DNA of 64,000 bases, from the NCBI RefSeq assembly GCF_030818775.1, contig NZ_JAUTAU010000001.1:454001-518000 (forward strand), in the 5' to 3' direction. Positions within the stretch are counted from its first letter, which is position 1, and each line of letters starts with the position of its first letter. A program made the position numbers and the translations under genes. This DNA comes from Bacillus sp. SORGH_AS_0510. GTDB taxonomy: Bacteria; Bacillota; Bacilli; Bacillales; Cytobacillaceae. The notes beneath the pieces were generated by a model, which made no database searches, was not told where the DNA came from, and saw only the letters and a program-made list of their open reading frames with translations. Positions 25,424-34,043 of the stretch are shown one piece after another.

Positions 25424-25795
25424 ATGATTAACCAGGTCACGCTCGTCGGCCGATTGACTAAGGACCCCGAGCTGAAAAAGACGCCTGAAGGAAACTCAGT
25501 CGCACATGTCACATTGGCGGTAAGCCGGCATTTTCGAAACCAAAACGGTGAGATTGAGGCGGATTTCGTGCAATGCGCCCTGTGGCGAAAGGCTGCCGAA
25601 AATACGTGTCAATATTGCCGAAAGGGATCCGTGGTGGGCATTACAGGCAGGCTGCAGACTCGACATTACGATAATAAAGAGGGAAAAAGGGTGTACGTCA
25701 CTGAGGTAGTGGTGGAGACGATTCGTTTCTTAAGTGCCAAGCCTCATGATGTGGTGACGGAACAGAAAAAGGAGGAAGTAGGCGTTGGATTTTAG
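25424..25795 (+). CDS. ssbB: Single-stranded DNA-binding protein SsbB
   Basis: 123 residues with the OB fold typical of SSB (MINQVTLVGRLTKDPELKKTPEG...), but without the long acidic-tipped C-terminal tail of the main replicative SSB, so it is the SsbB/YwpH type. In B. subtilis SsbB is ComK-dependent and protects incoming DNA during transformation. The ATG at 25424 follows AAGGAGAGGAAAAC; upstream in-frame residues are unlike SSB. The stop overlaps the next small gene by 11 bases. I see no clear K-box, though the AT-rich 25200-25290 region could hold one. Confidence 0.92.
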   Translation: MINQVTLVGRLTKDPELKKTPEGNSVAHVTLAVSRHFRNQNGEIEADFVQCALWRKAAENTCQYCRKGSVVGITGRLQTRHYDNKEGKRVYVTEVVVETIRFLSAKPHDVVTEQKKEEVGVGF

Positions 25796-26009
25796 CAGCG
25801 AAGCAGCAAAGAACCTCGAACAATTACTTGAAACCTTAATTAAAATGGTTGGAAAATCGAATCAAAAGATCGCCAACTTGGAAAAACGGGTCAGTCAACT
25901 GGAATGGCTCATCAGGGAGCAACAGTTAGAACAAAGGGACAGAATGCCGATCCAAATGTACTCCAGAACCCCACAGCAATCTTCTGAAAAAATATCCTTT
26001 CACCTTTGA
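25785..26009 (+). CDS. Small coiled-coil protein coupled to ssbB
   Basis: 74 residues from a TTG start inside the end of ssbB, preceded by AAAGGAGGAAGTAGGCG. The middle (about 10-50) is a predicted coiled coil: ETLIKMVGKSNQKIANLEKRV followed by SQLEWLIREQQLEQ. The overlap implies translational coupling with the ssbB product. I do not recognise a named family; a DNA-uptake or SSB-partner role is only suggested by position. Confidence 0.65.
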   Translation: MDFSSEAAKNLEQLLETLIKMVGKSNQKIANLEKRVSQLEWLIREQQLEQRDRMPIQMYSRTPQQSSEKISFHL

Positions 26010-26163
26010 ATCCACAATTTTATTTATTCAAAATGACAATTGATCACCAACACCTCAGATTTGCCCAAAACGAGTAGCTTTCTGGTGAGTTTTTGACACA
26101 TTCCCCGCAACAGGAACCGTTGTTAAAGAAAATCAAACACCTCTCCGTAAGCATCCCCGTCCG

Positions 26164-26193
26164 TTCCGGCCAAATCATTGCCGGAATTTTTTT
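26164..26193 (+). terminator. ssbB operon terminator
   Basis: TTCCGGC caaatcatt GCCGGAA followed by TTTTTTT. Confidence 0.85.
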
Positions 26194-26243
26194 ATGGAGA
26201 AAGAGGAGGGGAAATGAAAATTTATGTATAAAATGAAGTGAGC

Positions 26244-26320
26244 GGGGTACACTAATTGAAAAACCCCCCTGTTTTTTTAATAGAAGCCGCTGAACACATA
26301 TTGTGTCAGCGGCTTCTTTG
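26244..26320 (+). ncRNA. Stacked hairpins; possible small RNA
   Basis: After the ssbB terminator comes GGGGT...ACCCCC with TTTTTTT (26244-26278), then a perfect 11-bp stem GAAGCCGCTGA/TCAGCGGCTTC with TTT (26283-26320). No gene lies between the ssbB terminator and these hairpins. TATAAAAT at about 26227 could be a -10. This may be a short independent transcript or simply redundant terminators; the rest of 26010-26475 holds no gene I can see. Confidence 0.3.
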
Positions 26321-26475
26321 GTTGGTTAGGAATAGACTGATTTTAGTCTTAATGAATGTCGTTCACAGATTTGTCGAATATTCAGCTTCATTTAGGATGT
26401 TCATTGAAGGAAACTATAATACTATTGTCGAATAGTAATTGGTGCTGTCGTATATTGTAATTTTGGGGGTATTTG

Positions 26476-26883
26476 ATGGATGAGAAGGTAGGGTTAATTT
26501 TTATTGGGTCAGTAAGGAAACCAGAATGTTCTATTAAAGGCAAACCAAGTTTTTTAGATGCGATGCGACTATCAAATCAGTTAAACGTTCGAACACCGAG
26601 CAGTACCTATCAGCATATGCCACTAGATGACAATCACAATTCTTTTCAAATCTCTGATTCCGATATTCAACTCACCTTTGACAGAGACCGGAACACGATA
26701 AAGATTATTGCTGGAAGCAAACAGTTGATGGATGAAGAGGTATTCAATTTGATCAATCACTTTGCCTTCAAACAAGGACACAAAGTGACCTTCCTAACTA
26801 CCATCTCCTACAATAAAAACAGGAAAAGAAAAAAGAGCAAAGAAATCGTTCTAACCACGGAAAGAAAACTGGAGGACGAATAA
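26476..26883 (+). CDS. Hypothetical protein
   Basis: 135 residues starting MDEKVGLIFIGSVRKPEC, preceded by TTTTGGGGGTATTTG. It is mixed alpha/beta with a strongly basic stretch near the C-terminus (YNKNRKRKKSKEIVL). No membrane segment or known motif is seen. I do not recognise it. The ATG at 26476 is chosen over the in-frame TTG one codon earlier. Confidence 0.65.
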   Translation: MDEKVGLIFIGSVRKPECSIKGKPSFLDAMRLSNQLNVRTPSSTYQHMPLDDNHNSFQISDSDIQLTFDRDRNTIKIIAGSKQLMDEEVFNLINHFAFKQGHKVTFLTTISYNKNRKRKKSKEIVLTTERKLEDE

Positions 26884-26889
26884 TGGAGG

Positions 26890-26962
26890 GGAAGTGTCCA
26901 TTCTAGGTGGAAAGTGTCCACAAGGGGTGTCTGACACCCAAGACGAAATTACAGTGACACCA
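26890..26962. repeat. Degenerate GGTGTCAGGCACC-family element
   Basis: GAAGTGTCCATTCTAGGTGGA, then AAGTGTCCACAAG and GGGTGTCTGACACCC, followed by AGTGACACC. The ending is altered (GTGTCTGACAC) relative to intact copies. Confidence 0.5.
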
Positions 26963-27113
26963 TTCACCATTGTTGTAAAATGTTGGTTCTGTTATGACAC
27001 AGAATTGACACTTTCCTCTCAATTAAGACAAAATGTGATACACATTTAATATTTTTGTAACATAACTGGTACATTCATCTGTTATAAATAGGGTAATAAG
27101 GAGGGGGAAGTGT

Positions 27114-28229
27114 ATGCAAAAGACAACTAAGCGTATAATTCTCATGTTACTTACCATGATGTTATGTGTATCAGGGAATATGATTACATATGCACAAACC
27201 AATAGCGATGCCCTACATAATGCTAAACAAGCGCTAGACGAAAAAACTAGATTAGTAGAGCAAAAAGAGCAAGAAAAACAAGCGGTTAATAAAGAAATAG
27301 AAAATATCCAACATGAGTTAGAGTCTTTATACAATACCATTGAAGCAAACAAAGCAGAAATGGCCAAAACACAGAAGAAAATCGATGATACTAATCAATT
27401 AATTGAAGCGAAGAAAGAGGAAATCGTTCATTTGGAGGATAAAATCCTTGCCCGCAAAGATATTATGAAGCAAAGAGCTGTTGCAATGCAGCAGAATAAT
27501 AATATCAATCTGATGATTAACCTATTCATCGAATCTGACAGTATCTCTGATTTCATCCAGCGTGCGAGCGCTGCATCCACCCTGATTGATGCAGATAAAG
27601 ATATCCTGACGGCTCAAAAAGAGGACCTTCAAAAGATTGAGAAGGACAAAGCTGAGATCGACAAGCAGGAGCAGGCACTGGAAAAGGAAAGTCAAACCCT
27701 TGCCGATCAGCAGGCAGAGCTTGATCAAAACCTACAAAAGAGACAACAGACATTAACTGCAATGCAGGAAAAATATAATGCCATTGCCCAACAAGTGGCG
27801 CTTGCCGAACAGCAAAAAGCCGGCATTGAATCACAAATGAAGTCGATTCAAGCAAAAATTAGCCAAGAAGCAGCTGCAGCAAAAGTGCGCCATGTTTCAA
27901 AGCCAGCCGCCTCACCAAGCAATGATGCGGGAGTCGCAATCAGCGGCAAAGAAATGTATGTGACCGCAACGGCATATACTCCTTATGATTCTGGTTCTGT
28001 AACGGCTTTAGGCTACAATATCAAAGAAAACCCGAACATGAAGTTAATCGCAGTCGACCCATCCGTGATCCCGCTTGGAAGTAAGGTGTGGGTAGAAGGA
28101 TATGGCGTGGCAATCGCTGGGGACACTGGTGGTGCCATCAAAGGCCACAAAATCGACATCCTCGTGCCAACCAAAGCACAGGCACTTCAATGGGGAAGAA
28201 GAACCGTTAAAGTTGTTATTTTACAGTAG
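27114..28229 (+). CDS. Secreted cell-wall protein: coiled coil plus 3D domain
   Basis: 371 residues. A signal peptide ends near AYAQT (about 28), a long coiled coil of the CwlO/PcsB N-terminal type spans about 33-255, and a 3D (Asp-Asp-Asp) domain spans about 283-371 with GDTGGAIKGHKIDI. 3D domains (YocH, YuiC) are MltA-like lytic transglycosylase folds. Combining a CwlO-like coil, which in CwlO binds FtsEX, with a 3D catalytic domain suggests a regulated wall-cleaving enzyme. AAGGAGGGGGAAGTGT precedes the ATG. The substrate is inferred. Confidence 0.85.
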   Translation: MQKTTKRIILMLLTMMLCVSGNMITYAQTNSDALHNAKQALDEKTRLVEQKEQEKQAVNKEIENIQHELESLYNTIEANKAEMAKTQKKIDDTNQLIEAKKEEIVHLEDKILARKDIMKQRAVAMQQNNNINLMINLFIESDSISDFIQRASAASTLIDADKDILTAQKEDLQKIEKDKAEIDKQEQALEKESQTLADQQAELDQNLQKRQQTLTAMQEKYNAIAQQVALAEQQKAGIESQMKSIQAKISQEAAAAKVRHVSKPAASPSNDAGVAISGKEMYVTATAYTPYDSGSVTALGYNIKENPNMKLIAVDPSVIPLGSKVWVEGYGVAIAGDTGGAIKGHKIDILVPTKAQALQWGRRTVKVVILQ

Positions 28230-28237
28230 AACATACA

Positions 28238-28267
28238 AAGAGCTTGGAAATTCCAAGCTCTTTTTTT
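28238..28267 (+). terminator. Terminator after the 3D-domain gene
   Basis: AAGAGCTTGG aaatt CCAAGCTCTT followed by TTTTT. Confidence 0.9.
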
Positions 28268-28309
28268 ATGGTTATTTTATATAGATGGTTGTTATTGAGA
28301 TCCACTATT

Positions 28310-28635
28310 TGGACAGAGTTGGTGAAAAAACAAGAAACATTGTCAGAAGTCGAGGGAAGTTCGGACAGAGTTGGCGGGAAAACTAGAAATATTGTCAGAA
28401 GTCGAGGGAAGTTTGGACAGAGTTGGTGAAAAAACAAGAAACATTGTCAGAAGTCGAGGGAAGTTTGGACAGAGTTGGTGGGAAAACAAGAAACACTGTC
28501 AGAAGTCGAGGGAAGTTTGGACAGAGTTGGTGGGAAAACAAGAAACATTGTCAGAAGTCGTGGCAACTTTGGACAGGGTTGGTGGGAAAACAAGAAACAC
28601 TGTCAGAAGCCGAGGGAAGTTTGGACAAAGTATCT
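28310..28635 (+). repeat. 52-bp-period array, unit GGACAGAGTTGGTGGGAAAA... (6 units plus a partial)
   Basis: GACAG or its equivalent starts at 28312, 28364, 28416, 28468, 28520, 28572 and 28624, exactly 52 bases apart. Units are highly similar (mostly 1-4 changes). Within each unit CAGAg...GGGAA recurs as CAGAa...GGGAA about 30 bases on, hinting at an older sub-repeat. Several frames are open through it but they are by-products of the repeat. It lies between a terminator and the convergent HIT gene; the rest of the gap has no gene. Confidence 0.9.
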
Positions 28636-28733
28636 TGTAAATCAGCCAAGACAGTCAGAATACTAGTTATGGTTGAAAGCTCCCTTTAAAGTTGGTATCG
28701 ATCATACCGAAAGTATCAAATTTTACAAAATGA

Positions 28734-29135
28734 TTATTTACCCCGCTTATTCCCCTGCTGCTTCAGCCAATAACGAAGCCCTTTTCCTGCTAACGGTTCA
28801 TCGTTGTACCGCGGAATCACATGTAAATGGCTGTGCAAGATTGTCTGATTGGAAGCCTCGCCGACATTCCAGCCCAGGGTGTAGCCATCCGGGGAGAACC
28901 GATCATCGAGATAGTTCTTTGCTTTTTGTAAAAGCTCATACGTATCGTTCCACTCTTCTGCTGTCAGCTCGAACGCATTTGCATGGTGCTTTTTCGGAAC
29001 AATCACACCAGACCCTTCCAAAACATCCTGCTCGCGATTATGCTGCAAAAAATAACAGGTTTCATTTTCAAAGACAATATGCTGTTCACGATCTTGACGC
29101 GGGTTACAGAACGGGCAGTTTTTTTCAAAACACAT
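28734..29135 (-). CDS. HIT-family nucleotide hydrolase or transferase
   Basis: 133 residues with the histidine-triad motif HSHLHVIPRY and an N-terminal Cys-rich CPFCNP that with a nearby His could bind zinc. HIT proteins hydrolyse or transfer nucleotide phosphate esters. AAGGAGGATATTGGGAAG precedes the start. It is downstream of the MFS gene on the same strand, 68 bases away. The exact substrate is unknown. Confidence 0.88.
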   Translation of the reverse strand: MCFEKNCPFCNPRQDREQHIVFENETCYFLQHNREQDVLEGSGVIVPKKHHANAFELTAEEWNDTYELLQKAKNYLDDRFSPDGYTLGWNVGEASNQTILHSHLHVIPRYNDEPLAGKGLRYWLKQQGNKRGK

Positions 29136-29203
29136 CTTCCCAATATCCTCCTTAAAATAAGGGAGCCAGCTCGAACGAAACCGGACTCCTTTTTTTACAT
29201 GAA

Positions 29204-30478
29204 TTAATTATGGCTCGCCGTCCTCATGGATGACTCAACTTCGCCCCCGTGAACCCGTTGGTCCAAAGCAGGCACGATCCGGTAAAATAGAAGGATGCCG
29301 ATGACGCCCATGCTGCTGATAAAAAGCGTCGTCCCCATCTTGGATAAAAACGAACTTAACGTTACGGTGATCGAACAAATGAGCATCGCGAGATTAAACG
29401 TTAACCCGGACACCGCCATATATGAGCTGCGCGCGTGTTCCGGCGGCAACTCTGCCATGTAATTTTGCTGCACCGGCACCCGAAGCACCTCGGCTACTGT
29501 CGCTGCAAGCATCGCGACAAACAATAGCCAGATATTATTGGAATACGAAATCACTGCATACCCCACGACAAACACAATGCAGCTGACAATCAGGGTATGG
29601 CGATCCTTAAACCGCTCTACAATTTTCGTCGCCACCAATGCCATCAGCACGACGAGAAGCGTATTTTCCGTCCGTAGGAATCCGAGCATTTCAATGCCGC
29701 CAAAACTCCAGCCGAACAGATGCTGTTCGCTCATTTCATTCGCCATGCGGATCCCGATATAATTCGTCAACTGGAATTCCATCGACAACACGAGCAGGCC
29801 CGCTAAGACAAATAGGATAAACACCCGATCGAGAAAAACCTCCTTGTAGCCGTTCATCATTCCGCGCACGTGCTCCCTGACAGCCTTGCCTTCCGTTTTT
29901 TCAGTCGCATAGCTTTCTTCGATAAAAAAGGTGATGAGCACCCAAGTCAGTAACGCCGCAGCGGATAACGCAAGCAACAATTCGAATAAGTAATTTTTAA
30001 AAAGAAATCCTCCGATGACACCACCTAGGGCAATCGACAGGTTGTTGGCCCAATACATGATGGAGTACATCGCTTTCCGTTCCTCGGGTTTACTCACATC
30101 AATCAGCATCGCCTGCGTGGCAGGCCCCGCCAATCCCCAGCAAATACTATTCGCCGTCATCGTGAAAAACGTCAGCATCGGGGAGAAGAACCAAGGAGAA
30201 TTACTTAGCATCATGGTAAAAAAGGCAAAGAATCTAAGTGTCTCAGCAAACACAATCACTTTTTTCCGGCCGAACTGATCGGAAAAATAACCGCCGAAAA
30301 AGTTAATCACGATGCCTATGAACACATTCACGAGCAGCAGCAAGCCGGCTGTCTTCGCTCCAAAATGATGCGATAAATAAATCGCCATAAACGGAAAAAT
30401 CATCCCGCCAATGGTCGAGCTCAAAAACGATTCAACCAATCGAATTTTGATTGTCCGGTGAAACTTAAATATATTCAT
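29204..30478 (-). CDS. MFS transporter
   Basis: 424 residues with 12 predicted membrane helices and the MFS signature GGYFSDQFGRKKVIVFAE between helices 2 and 3. The general architecture is drug:H+ antiporter DHA1-like; substrate is not inferable. AGGGGAACCCAAC precedes the start. It may be cotranscribed with the MOSC gene 25 bases upstream (30504). Confidence 0.88.
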   Translation of the reverse strand: MNIFKFHRTIKIRLVESFLSSTIGGMIFPFMAIYLSHHFGAKTAGLLLLVNVFIGIVINFFGGYFSDQFGRKKVIVFAETLRFFAFFTMMLSNSPWFFSPMLTFFTMTANSICWGLAGPATQAMLIDVSKPEERKAMYSIMYWANNLSIALGGVIGGFLFKNYLFELLLALSAAALLTWVLITFFIEESYATEKTEGKAVREHVRGMMNGYKEVFLDRVFILFVLAGLLVLSMEFQLTNYIGIRMANEMSEQHLFGWSFGGIEMLGFLRTENTLLVVLMALVATKIVERFKDRHTLIVSCIVFVVGYAVISYSNNIWLLFVAMLAATVAEVLRVPVQQNYMAELPPEHARSSYMAVSGLTFNLAMLICSITVTLSSFLSKMGTTLFISSMGVIGILLFYRIVPALDQRVHGGEVESSMRTASHN

Positions 30479-30503
30479 GTTGGGTTCCCCTAATCTTCTA
30501 AGT

Positions 30504-31157
30504 CTATGTTTCTAGCTCCTTCAGGCGATTGGTGAAGGTCTCCGTCCAATCCTTCGAAAGCTCTTTAAGACTCAGCATTTTCTTGATTCCATCCAGATTT
30601 GTCTTGTCTTTATACTTCAGTTTGTTGGCATACGAAATACTGACATTTTTGGGATTCCGTTCGAGAAGCTTCAAGGAATCCTCACTCGAAATCGTGCCTT
30701 CTTTTAAGACACGAAAATAAAATCCGGTATAGCCTGTATGCTGGACCATGAGCGGCAGTTTGGGCTGTTTCAGCTTCGTTGCTAATTTAAAGCAAGGTTG
30801 TCGTGGCTGTGTAACCTGCACGATCGCTTCCCCTAATTCGTAGACATCACCAATCCAGACTTCTTCCTCGGTGATTCCTGTTACAGTTAGATTTTCACCA
30901 AAAGCACCGACTTCAAGCTTGGTATCGAGCACGCTTTCCCAAAACGAATAATGATCATGCGAATAGACACAAACAGCCTTATCAGGACCGCCATGAAAAT
31001 GAAGGTCAGCCTGCTGGTCACCGTCCAAATTCAATGTGGAAAGATAGATTTTTCCATGGACCGGCTTCTTATCAATCGCTGAAAGCAATGTTTTCTCTCC
31101 ATATGTAAACGCCTGCGGTGTCCGCACGTTAATGGATACAATAGATAGGTCATTCAT
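30504..31157 (-). CDS. MOSC-domain protein (YiiM-like)
   Basis: 217 residues with a MOSC beta-barrel, including DLHFHGGPDKAVCVYSHDHY and the conserved cysteine in QPRQPCFKLA, plus a C-terminal helical 3-alpha domain. Family members such as YiiM reduce N-hydroxylated compounds using molybdenum cofactor. The start at 31157 follows AAAGGAGGAAACC; longer in-frame extension has no such site. It is followed at 25 bases by the MFS gene, so export linked to detoxification is possible but unproven. Confidence 0.85.
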   Translation of the reverse strand: MNDLSIVSINVRTPQAFTYGEKTLLSAIDKKPVHGKIYLSTLNLDGDQQADLHFHGGPDKAVCVYSHDHYSFWESVLDTKLEVGAFGENLTVTGITEEEVWIGDVYELGEAIVQVTQPRQPCFKLATKLKQPKLPLMVQHTGYTGFYFRVLKEGTISSEDSLKLLERNPKNVSISYANKLKYKDKTNLDGIKKMLSLKELSKDWTETFTNRLKELET

Positions 31158-31373
31158 ATGGTTTCCTCCTTTTTTAAGGAACTTTGAAATGTATATATAG
31201 TAAAAAATAACAGGTTTGGTTGTGATAGGAAAGTGAAAAAGGCGAAAATAGTAATTTTCCCCCATTGGATAGCAGTGTTTTCATAAAAGGTTGATATTTG
31301 AATTGACGGTAAAAATAGGGATGAAATAAAATAAATTGATATAGTTATAAACTTGTAGATAGGGTGGGATTAC

Positions 31374-33059
31374 GTGATCGAATTAAAGCTGCGTTCGATT
31401 TTAAAACAGGTTAAAAATGAAAATCCGCAAAAAAGATACGAGGCTCTTGACCAGCTTTTCGAATACAAGCGTCAGGAAGGGCTCGAAGTTCAAATAGATG
31501 TGATCAAAGATATAATCAAAACGGCGGCGTCCCGCTTTCCGGACCGAGTGGATAACTGGGACAACCCATCCTATTATCTCATCGACTTTGTCTGTGATTT
31601 TCCGATGCCGGAAGTCATAGAAGGCCTTCTCAAACATTTCGACGGGTTCGATCTGCAGGCAAAGGAGCGCGCCATTGAGTTTTTGCTGGGCACAGAGGAC
31701 GAAGAGATTTTTTATTTCCTTGAGGAAAAAATCGTCGATTTAATCCAAACTGAAAACTTCCTCATTCCAATCAGTGAGTTAGCAGCCTATCCAATGCTTA
31801 TCAAAGGAATCCTTGATAAAACGTTGGACAAGCTGGGTGATAGATATTATAAATTTATGCTGTATGATCTGGTCTTGTCGCTTAACTCCTCGGGCTTTGA
31901 AAAGGGCTATAAAAAGGAGACCATTCTCCCAGCTCTACTTAAGGATTACCGGGTGGAAAAAGAAGAATACTTGAAATTTGACGCCGATTTTTCCAGTAAG
32001 TTTGTGTATACGGCATGGAAGAAGAGTTATTTCACGGTCCGCGCGCGGATGCGATTGTTTATTAGTTTGATGGAATACTATTTTTCGGAAGACGTAAGGA
32101 TTGAGCTGGAGCAGGCGATGAATTTCTCCGATCCTTTTATAAAAACAGAGGCGCTGTTGGTGTGCATCGGTAAAAATATCCCCTATCATCCGGCTGCTCT
32201 TTCAGCAGCGGCCCAACAGATTGAAACGGCAGAAATGGTCTATTGGGAGTTGAAGGAGAAAAATCTCGAGCACTTGTATCCAATCAAGGAAGGGAAGCAG
32301 CCTCATTTAGCGAAAACAAGGTTTTTCTCCACGATTATCAACCTGCCGGAGGAGGAAGAGGGTGTTATTCGTTATCCAGAAGACATCCAGGTTATGGATA
32401 AGCTCGAAACGGAAAATATGTACGGCCAACAGGTCCGCTATTATTTGATGAGCTTTGTGGAGAACGGGGTTCGCTATGCCGGTTGGGCAGGCGGCTATGC
32501 GCTTGAGGACGGCGACGATACGGCGGAGCTTTGGGACGGCAGCTATACGGAGTTTGTTGAGTGGGATGCAGTGAGTGTCGAAGAGCATAAGGCTGCTTTT
32601 TTCAAAAAGAGAGATGCCGAGTGGCAGGAACATGAAACGAGCGTGTATTATGAAAGCTCGCCGCGCTTGAGCCGTGGGGCCTGGTTCTTCCTCGGTCTGG
32701 CGGTTGTGCACTGGGTGAAGGCCGTATTCACTGGTTTTCGGGAGGATTCGATACCTGTGTTGGCGGTGCTCACGGTGGTTGGTGCCGGGCTCTGTTTGTA
32801 TGAGTTGACGAAAAATAAACAACGAAAAGTTCAAGTGGTCGGCCAGCAACTTGTGAAGGTGGATGGCTCGAAGCAGACCGCGGTGGAAATCGCTGAGATC
32901 AAAAAGGTGGAGTATAACAAAAAGAATGTGCTTGTTTACAACAAGAAAAACGAGGTCACGTTATCGTTCCCGATTCGCTGGGTAAACTACGGCTTGTTTT
33001 ACGCGCATATGAAAGAGCACACGGATCACCTCAAGGAGCGGCCGTTTATTCAGTCGTAA
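31374..33059 (+). CDS. Large orphan protein with HEAT-like N-terminus and membrane segments
   Basis: 561 residues from a GTG after GGGTGGG. The N-terminal half is helical and may be HEAT-like. The middle (about 380-425) is acidic, with GWAGGYALEDGDDTAELWDG. Two membrane helices lie at about 440-475 and a C-terminal domain (about 485-555) looks PH-like (QLVKVDGSKQTAVEIAEIKKVEYNKKNVLVY). I do not recognise a named family. It stands alone, with no partner gene on either side. Confidence 0.75.
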   Translation: MIELKLRSILKQVKNENPQKRYEALDQLFEYKRQEGLEVQIDVIKDIIKTAASRFPDRVDNWDNPSYYLIDFVCDFPMPEVIEGLLKHFDGFDLQAKERAIEFLLGTEDEEIFYFLEEKIVDLIQTENFLIPISELAAYPMLIKGILDKTLDKLGDRYYKFMLYDLVLSLNSSGFEKGYKKETILPALLKDYRVEKEEYLKFDADFSSKFVYTAWKKSYFTVRARMRLFISLMEYYFSEDVRIELEQAMNFSDPFIKTEALLVCIGKNIPYHPAALSAAAQQIETAEMVYWELKEKNLEHLYPIKEGKQPHLAKTRFFSTIINLPEEEEGVIRYPEDIQVMDKLETENMYGQQVRYYLMSFVENGVRYAGWAGGYALEDGDDTAELWDGSYTEFVEWDAVSVEEHKAAFFKKRDAEWQEHETSVYYESSPRLSRGAWFFLGLAVVHWVKAVFTGFREDSIPVLAVLTVVGAGLCLYELTKNKQRKVQVVGQQLVKVDGSKQTAVEIAEIKKVEYNKKNVLVYNKKNEVTLSFPIRWVNYGLFYAHMKEHTDHLKERPFIQS

Positions 33060-33243
33060 AAGGTGGGCGGAGTGCCGATGTTACAGGGTAAAAACGGTTT
33101 GCTGATCAACTCAATGGGTTGGGGAGGCGAACTGTTTTTTTTATGTCCTTCATACTACGGTGCTCCCATTTTTCATATGAAAAGAGGAAAACAATGGGGA
33201 AGTGGTGAAATACTGATAAAAAAAGAGAGGAGAGCATGCTAAT

Positions 33244-33531
33244 ATGTTTGTTTTACTATTAAAATATATCAAGCCACTAGAAGAAGTAGAAAAAGAACTA
33301 GAGCCGCACAGAGCCTACTTAGAAAAATACTACTCCTTGCAAAAATTCATCTGTTCCGGCAGGCAAAACCCAAGAGTCGGTGGGGTCATCCTATGTAACG
33401 CGAACAACCGTGAAGAAGTCGAAGCCATCATCCAGGAAGATCCGTTTTACAGCAAAGAAATCGCCACCTACGACATCGTCGAATTTATCCCAACCATGCA
33501 CGCAGAAGAATTCGAACAATTTATCAGTTAG
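33244..33531 (+). CDS. YciI-like protein
   Basis: 95 residues with the ferredoxin-like YciI fold (FVLLLKYIKPLEEVEKELEPHRAYLEK; DPFYSKEIATYDIVEF). The conserved Asp and His of the family appear as HRAYL and DPF. The function is unknown; some relatives are dehalogenase-like. AGAGAGGAGAGC precedes the ATG. It is followed within 10 bases by a GGGGACAGTCCCC element. Confidence 0.8.
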   Translation: MFVLLLKYIKPLEEVEKELEPHRAYLEKYYSLQKFICSGRQNPRVGGVILCNANNREEVEAIIQEDPFYSKEIATYDIVEFIPTMHAEEFEQFIS

Positions 33532-33540
33532 TAACTAAAA

Positions 33541-33586
33541 TGGGGACAGTCCCCCACCGCTTTAAAGCAGTGGGGGACTGTCCCCA
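33541..33586. repeat. REPIN-like GGGGACAGTCCCC element, copy a
   Basis: TGGGGACAGTCCCCCACC and GTGGGGGACTGTCCCCA form a near-perfect inverted repeat around GCTTTAAAGCA. The arms are themselves palindromic (GGGGAC/GTCCCC). It sits between the convergent YciI-like and HxlR genes, where it could also act as a terminator. Confidence 0.85.
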
Positions 33587-33592
33587 AATCTT

Positions 33593-33967
33593 TTATTCCT
33601 TCAACGGCTCATTCAAAATATTCTCCTCGAGCACGGAGAACTTGTCCCCGTACACCTTGGTAATATGCTTTTCACCCCAGGCACACAGCGAATCCAAAAT
33701 CCCCTGCAGCGTCCAGCCGTATTCACTCAGCTCGTACTCAACCTTTGGCGGCACCTGATTGTACACAATCCGATTAATAATCCCATCGGCCTCTAACTCG
33801 CGCAATTGCTGAGTCAGCATCTTTTGCGTAATATTCGGCATCAGCCGCTTCAAATCACTCGTCCGCTTTTTCCCGTGCGTTAAATGACAAAGAATCACAC
33901 TCTTCCATTTCCCGCCGATGACCTCCAATGTTGCTTCCACCGATATATTATATTTCTTCTTTTCCAT
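33593..33967 (-). CDS. HxlR-family transcription regulator
   Basis: 124 residues with a winged HTH: TLEVIGGKWKSVILCHLTHGKKRTSDLKR and NITQKMLTQQLRELEADGIINR. It is divergent from an MFS efflux gene. HxlR regulators often sense electrophiles or drugs through a cysteine; Cys residues are present in VILCHL and SLCAWGEK. The start at 33967 follows GAGGAGGAAAGACTGAC. Palindromes at 33991-34043 are likely operators for itself and the transporter. Confidence 0.9.
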   Translation of the reverse strand: MEKKKYNISVEATLEVIGGKWKSVILCHLTHGKKRTSDLKRLMPNITQKMLTQQLRELEADGIINRIVYNQVPPKVEYELSEYGWTLQGILDSLCAWGEKHITKVYGDKFSVLEENILNEPLKE

Positions 33968-33990
33968 CGTCAGTCTTTCCTCCTCGTTCA

Positions 33991-34043
33991 TAGGCACCAA
34001 AAAGTGCCTATCGCACCCATAGGTACCTATCGTACTTTAAAGT
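33991..34043. promoter_or_regulatory. Probable HxlR operator cluster
   Basis: Three dyads in 53 bases: TAGGCAC caaaaa GTGCCTA (33991-34010), ATAGGTACCTAT (34019-34030) and ACTTTAAAGT (34034-34043). They lie in the divergent promoter region between the HxlR gene and the MFS gene. Assignment to this regulator is inferred from location. Confidence 0.6.

Noticed and set aside
28310..28690. Overlapping open frames of 60-90 residues through the repeat at 28310-28690
   Set aside because: They exist because the 52-bp unit happens to lack stops; all frames repeat the same peptide and none has a convincing ribosome site or a unique domain.
29155..29200. Terminator between the MFS and HIT genes
   Set aside because: GGAG...CTCC pairing is weak and the T run is on the wrong side for the leftward genes.
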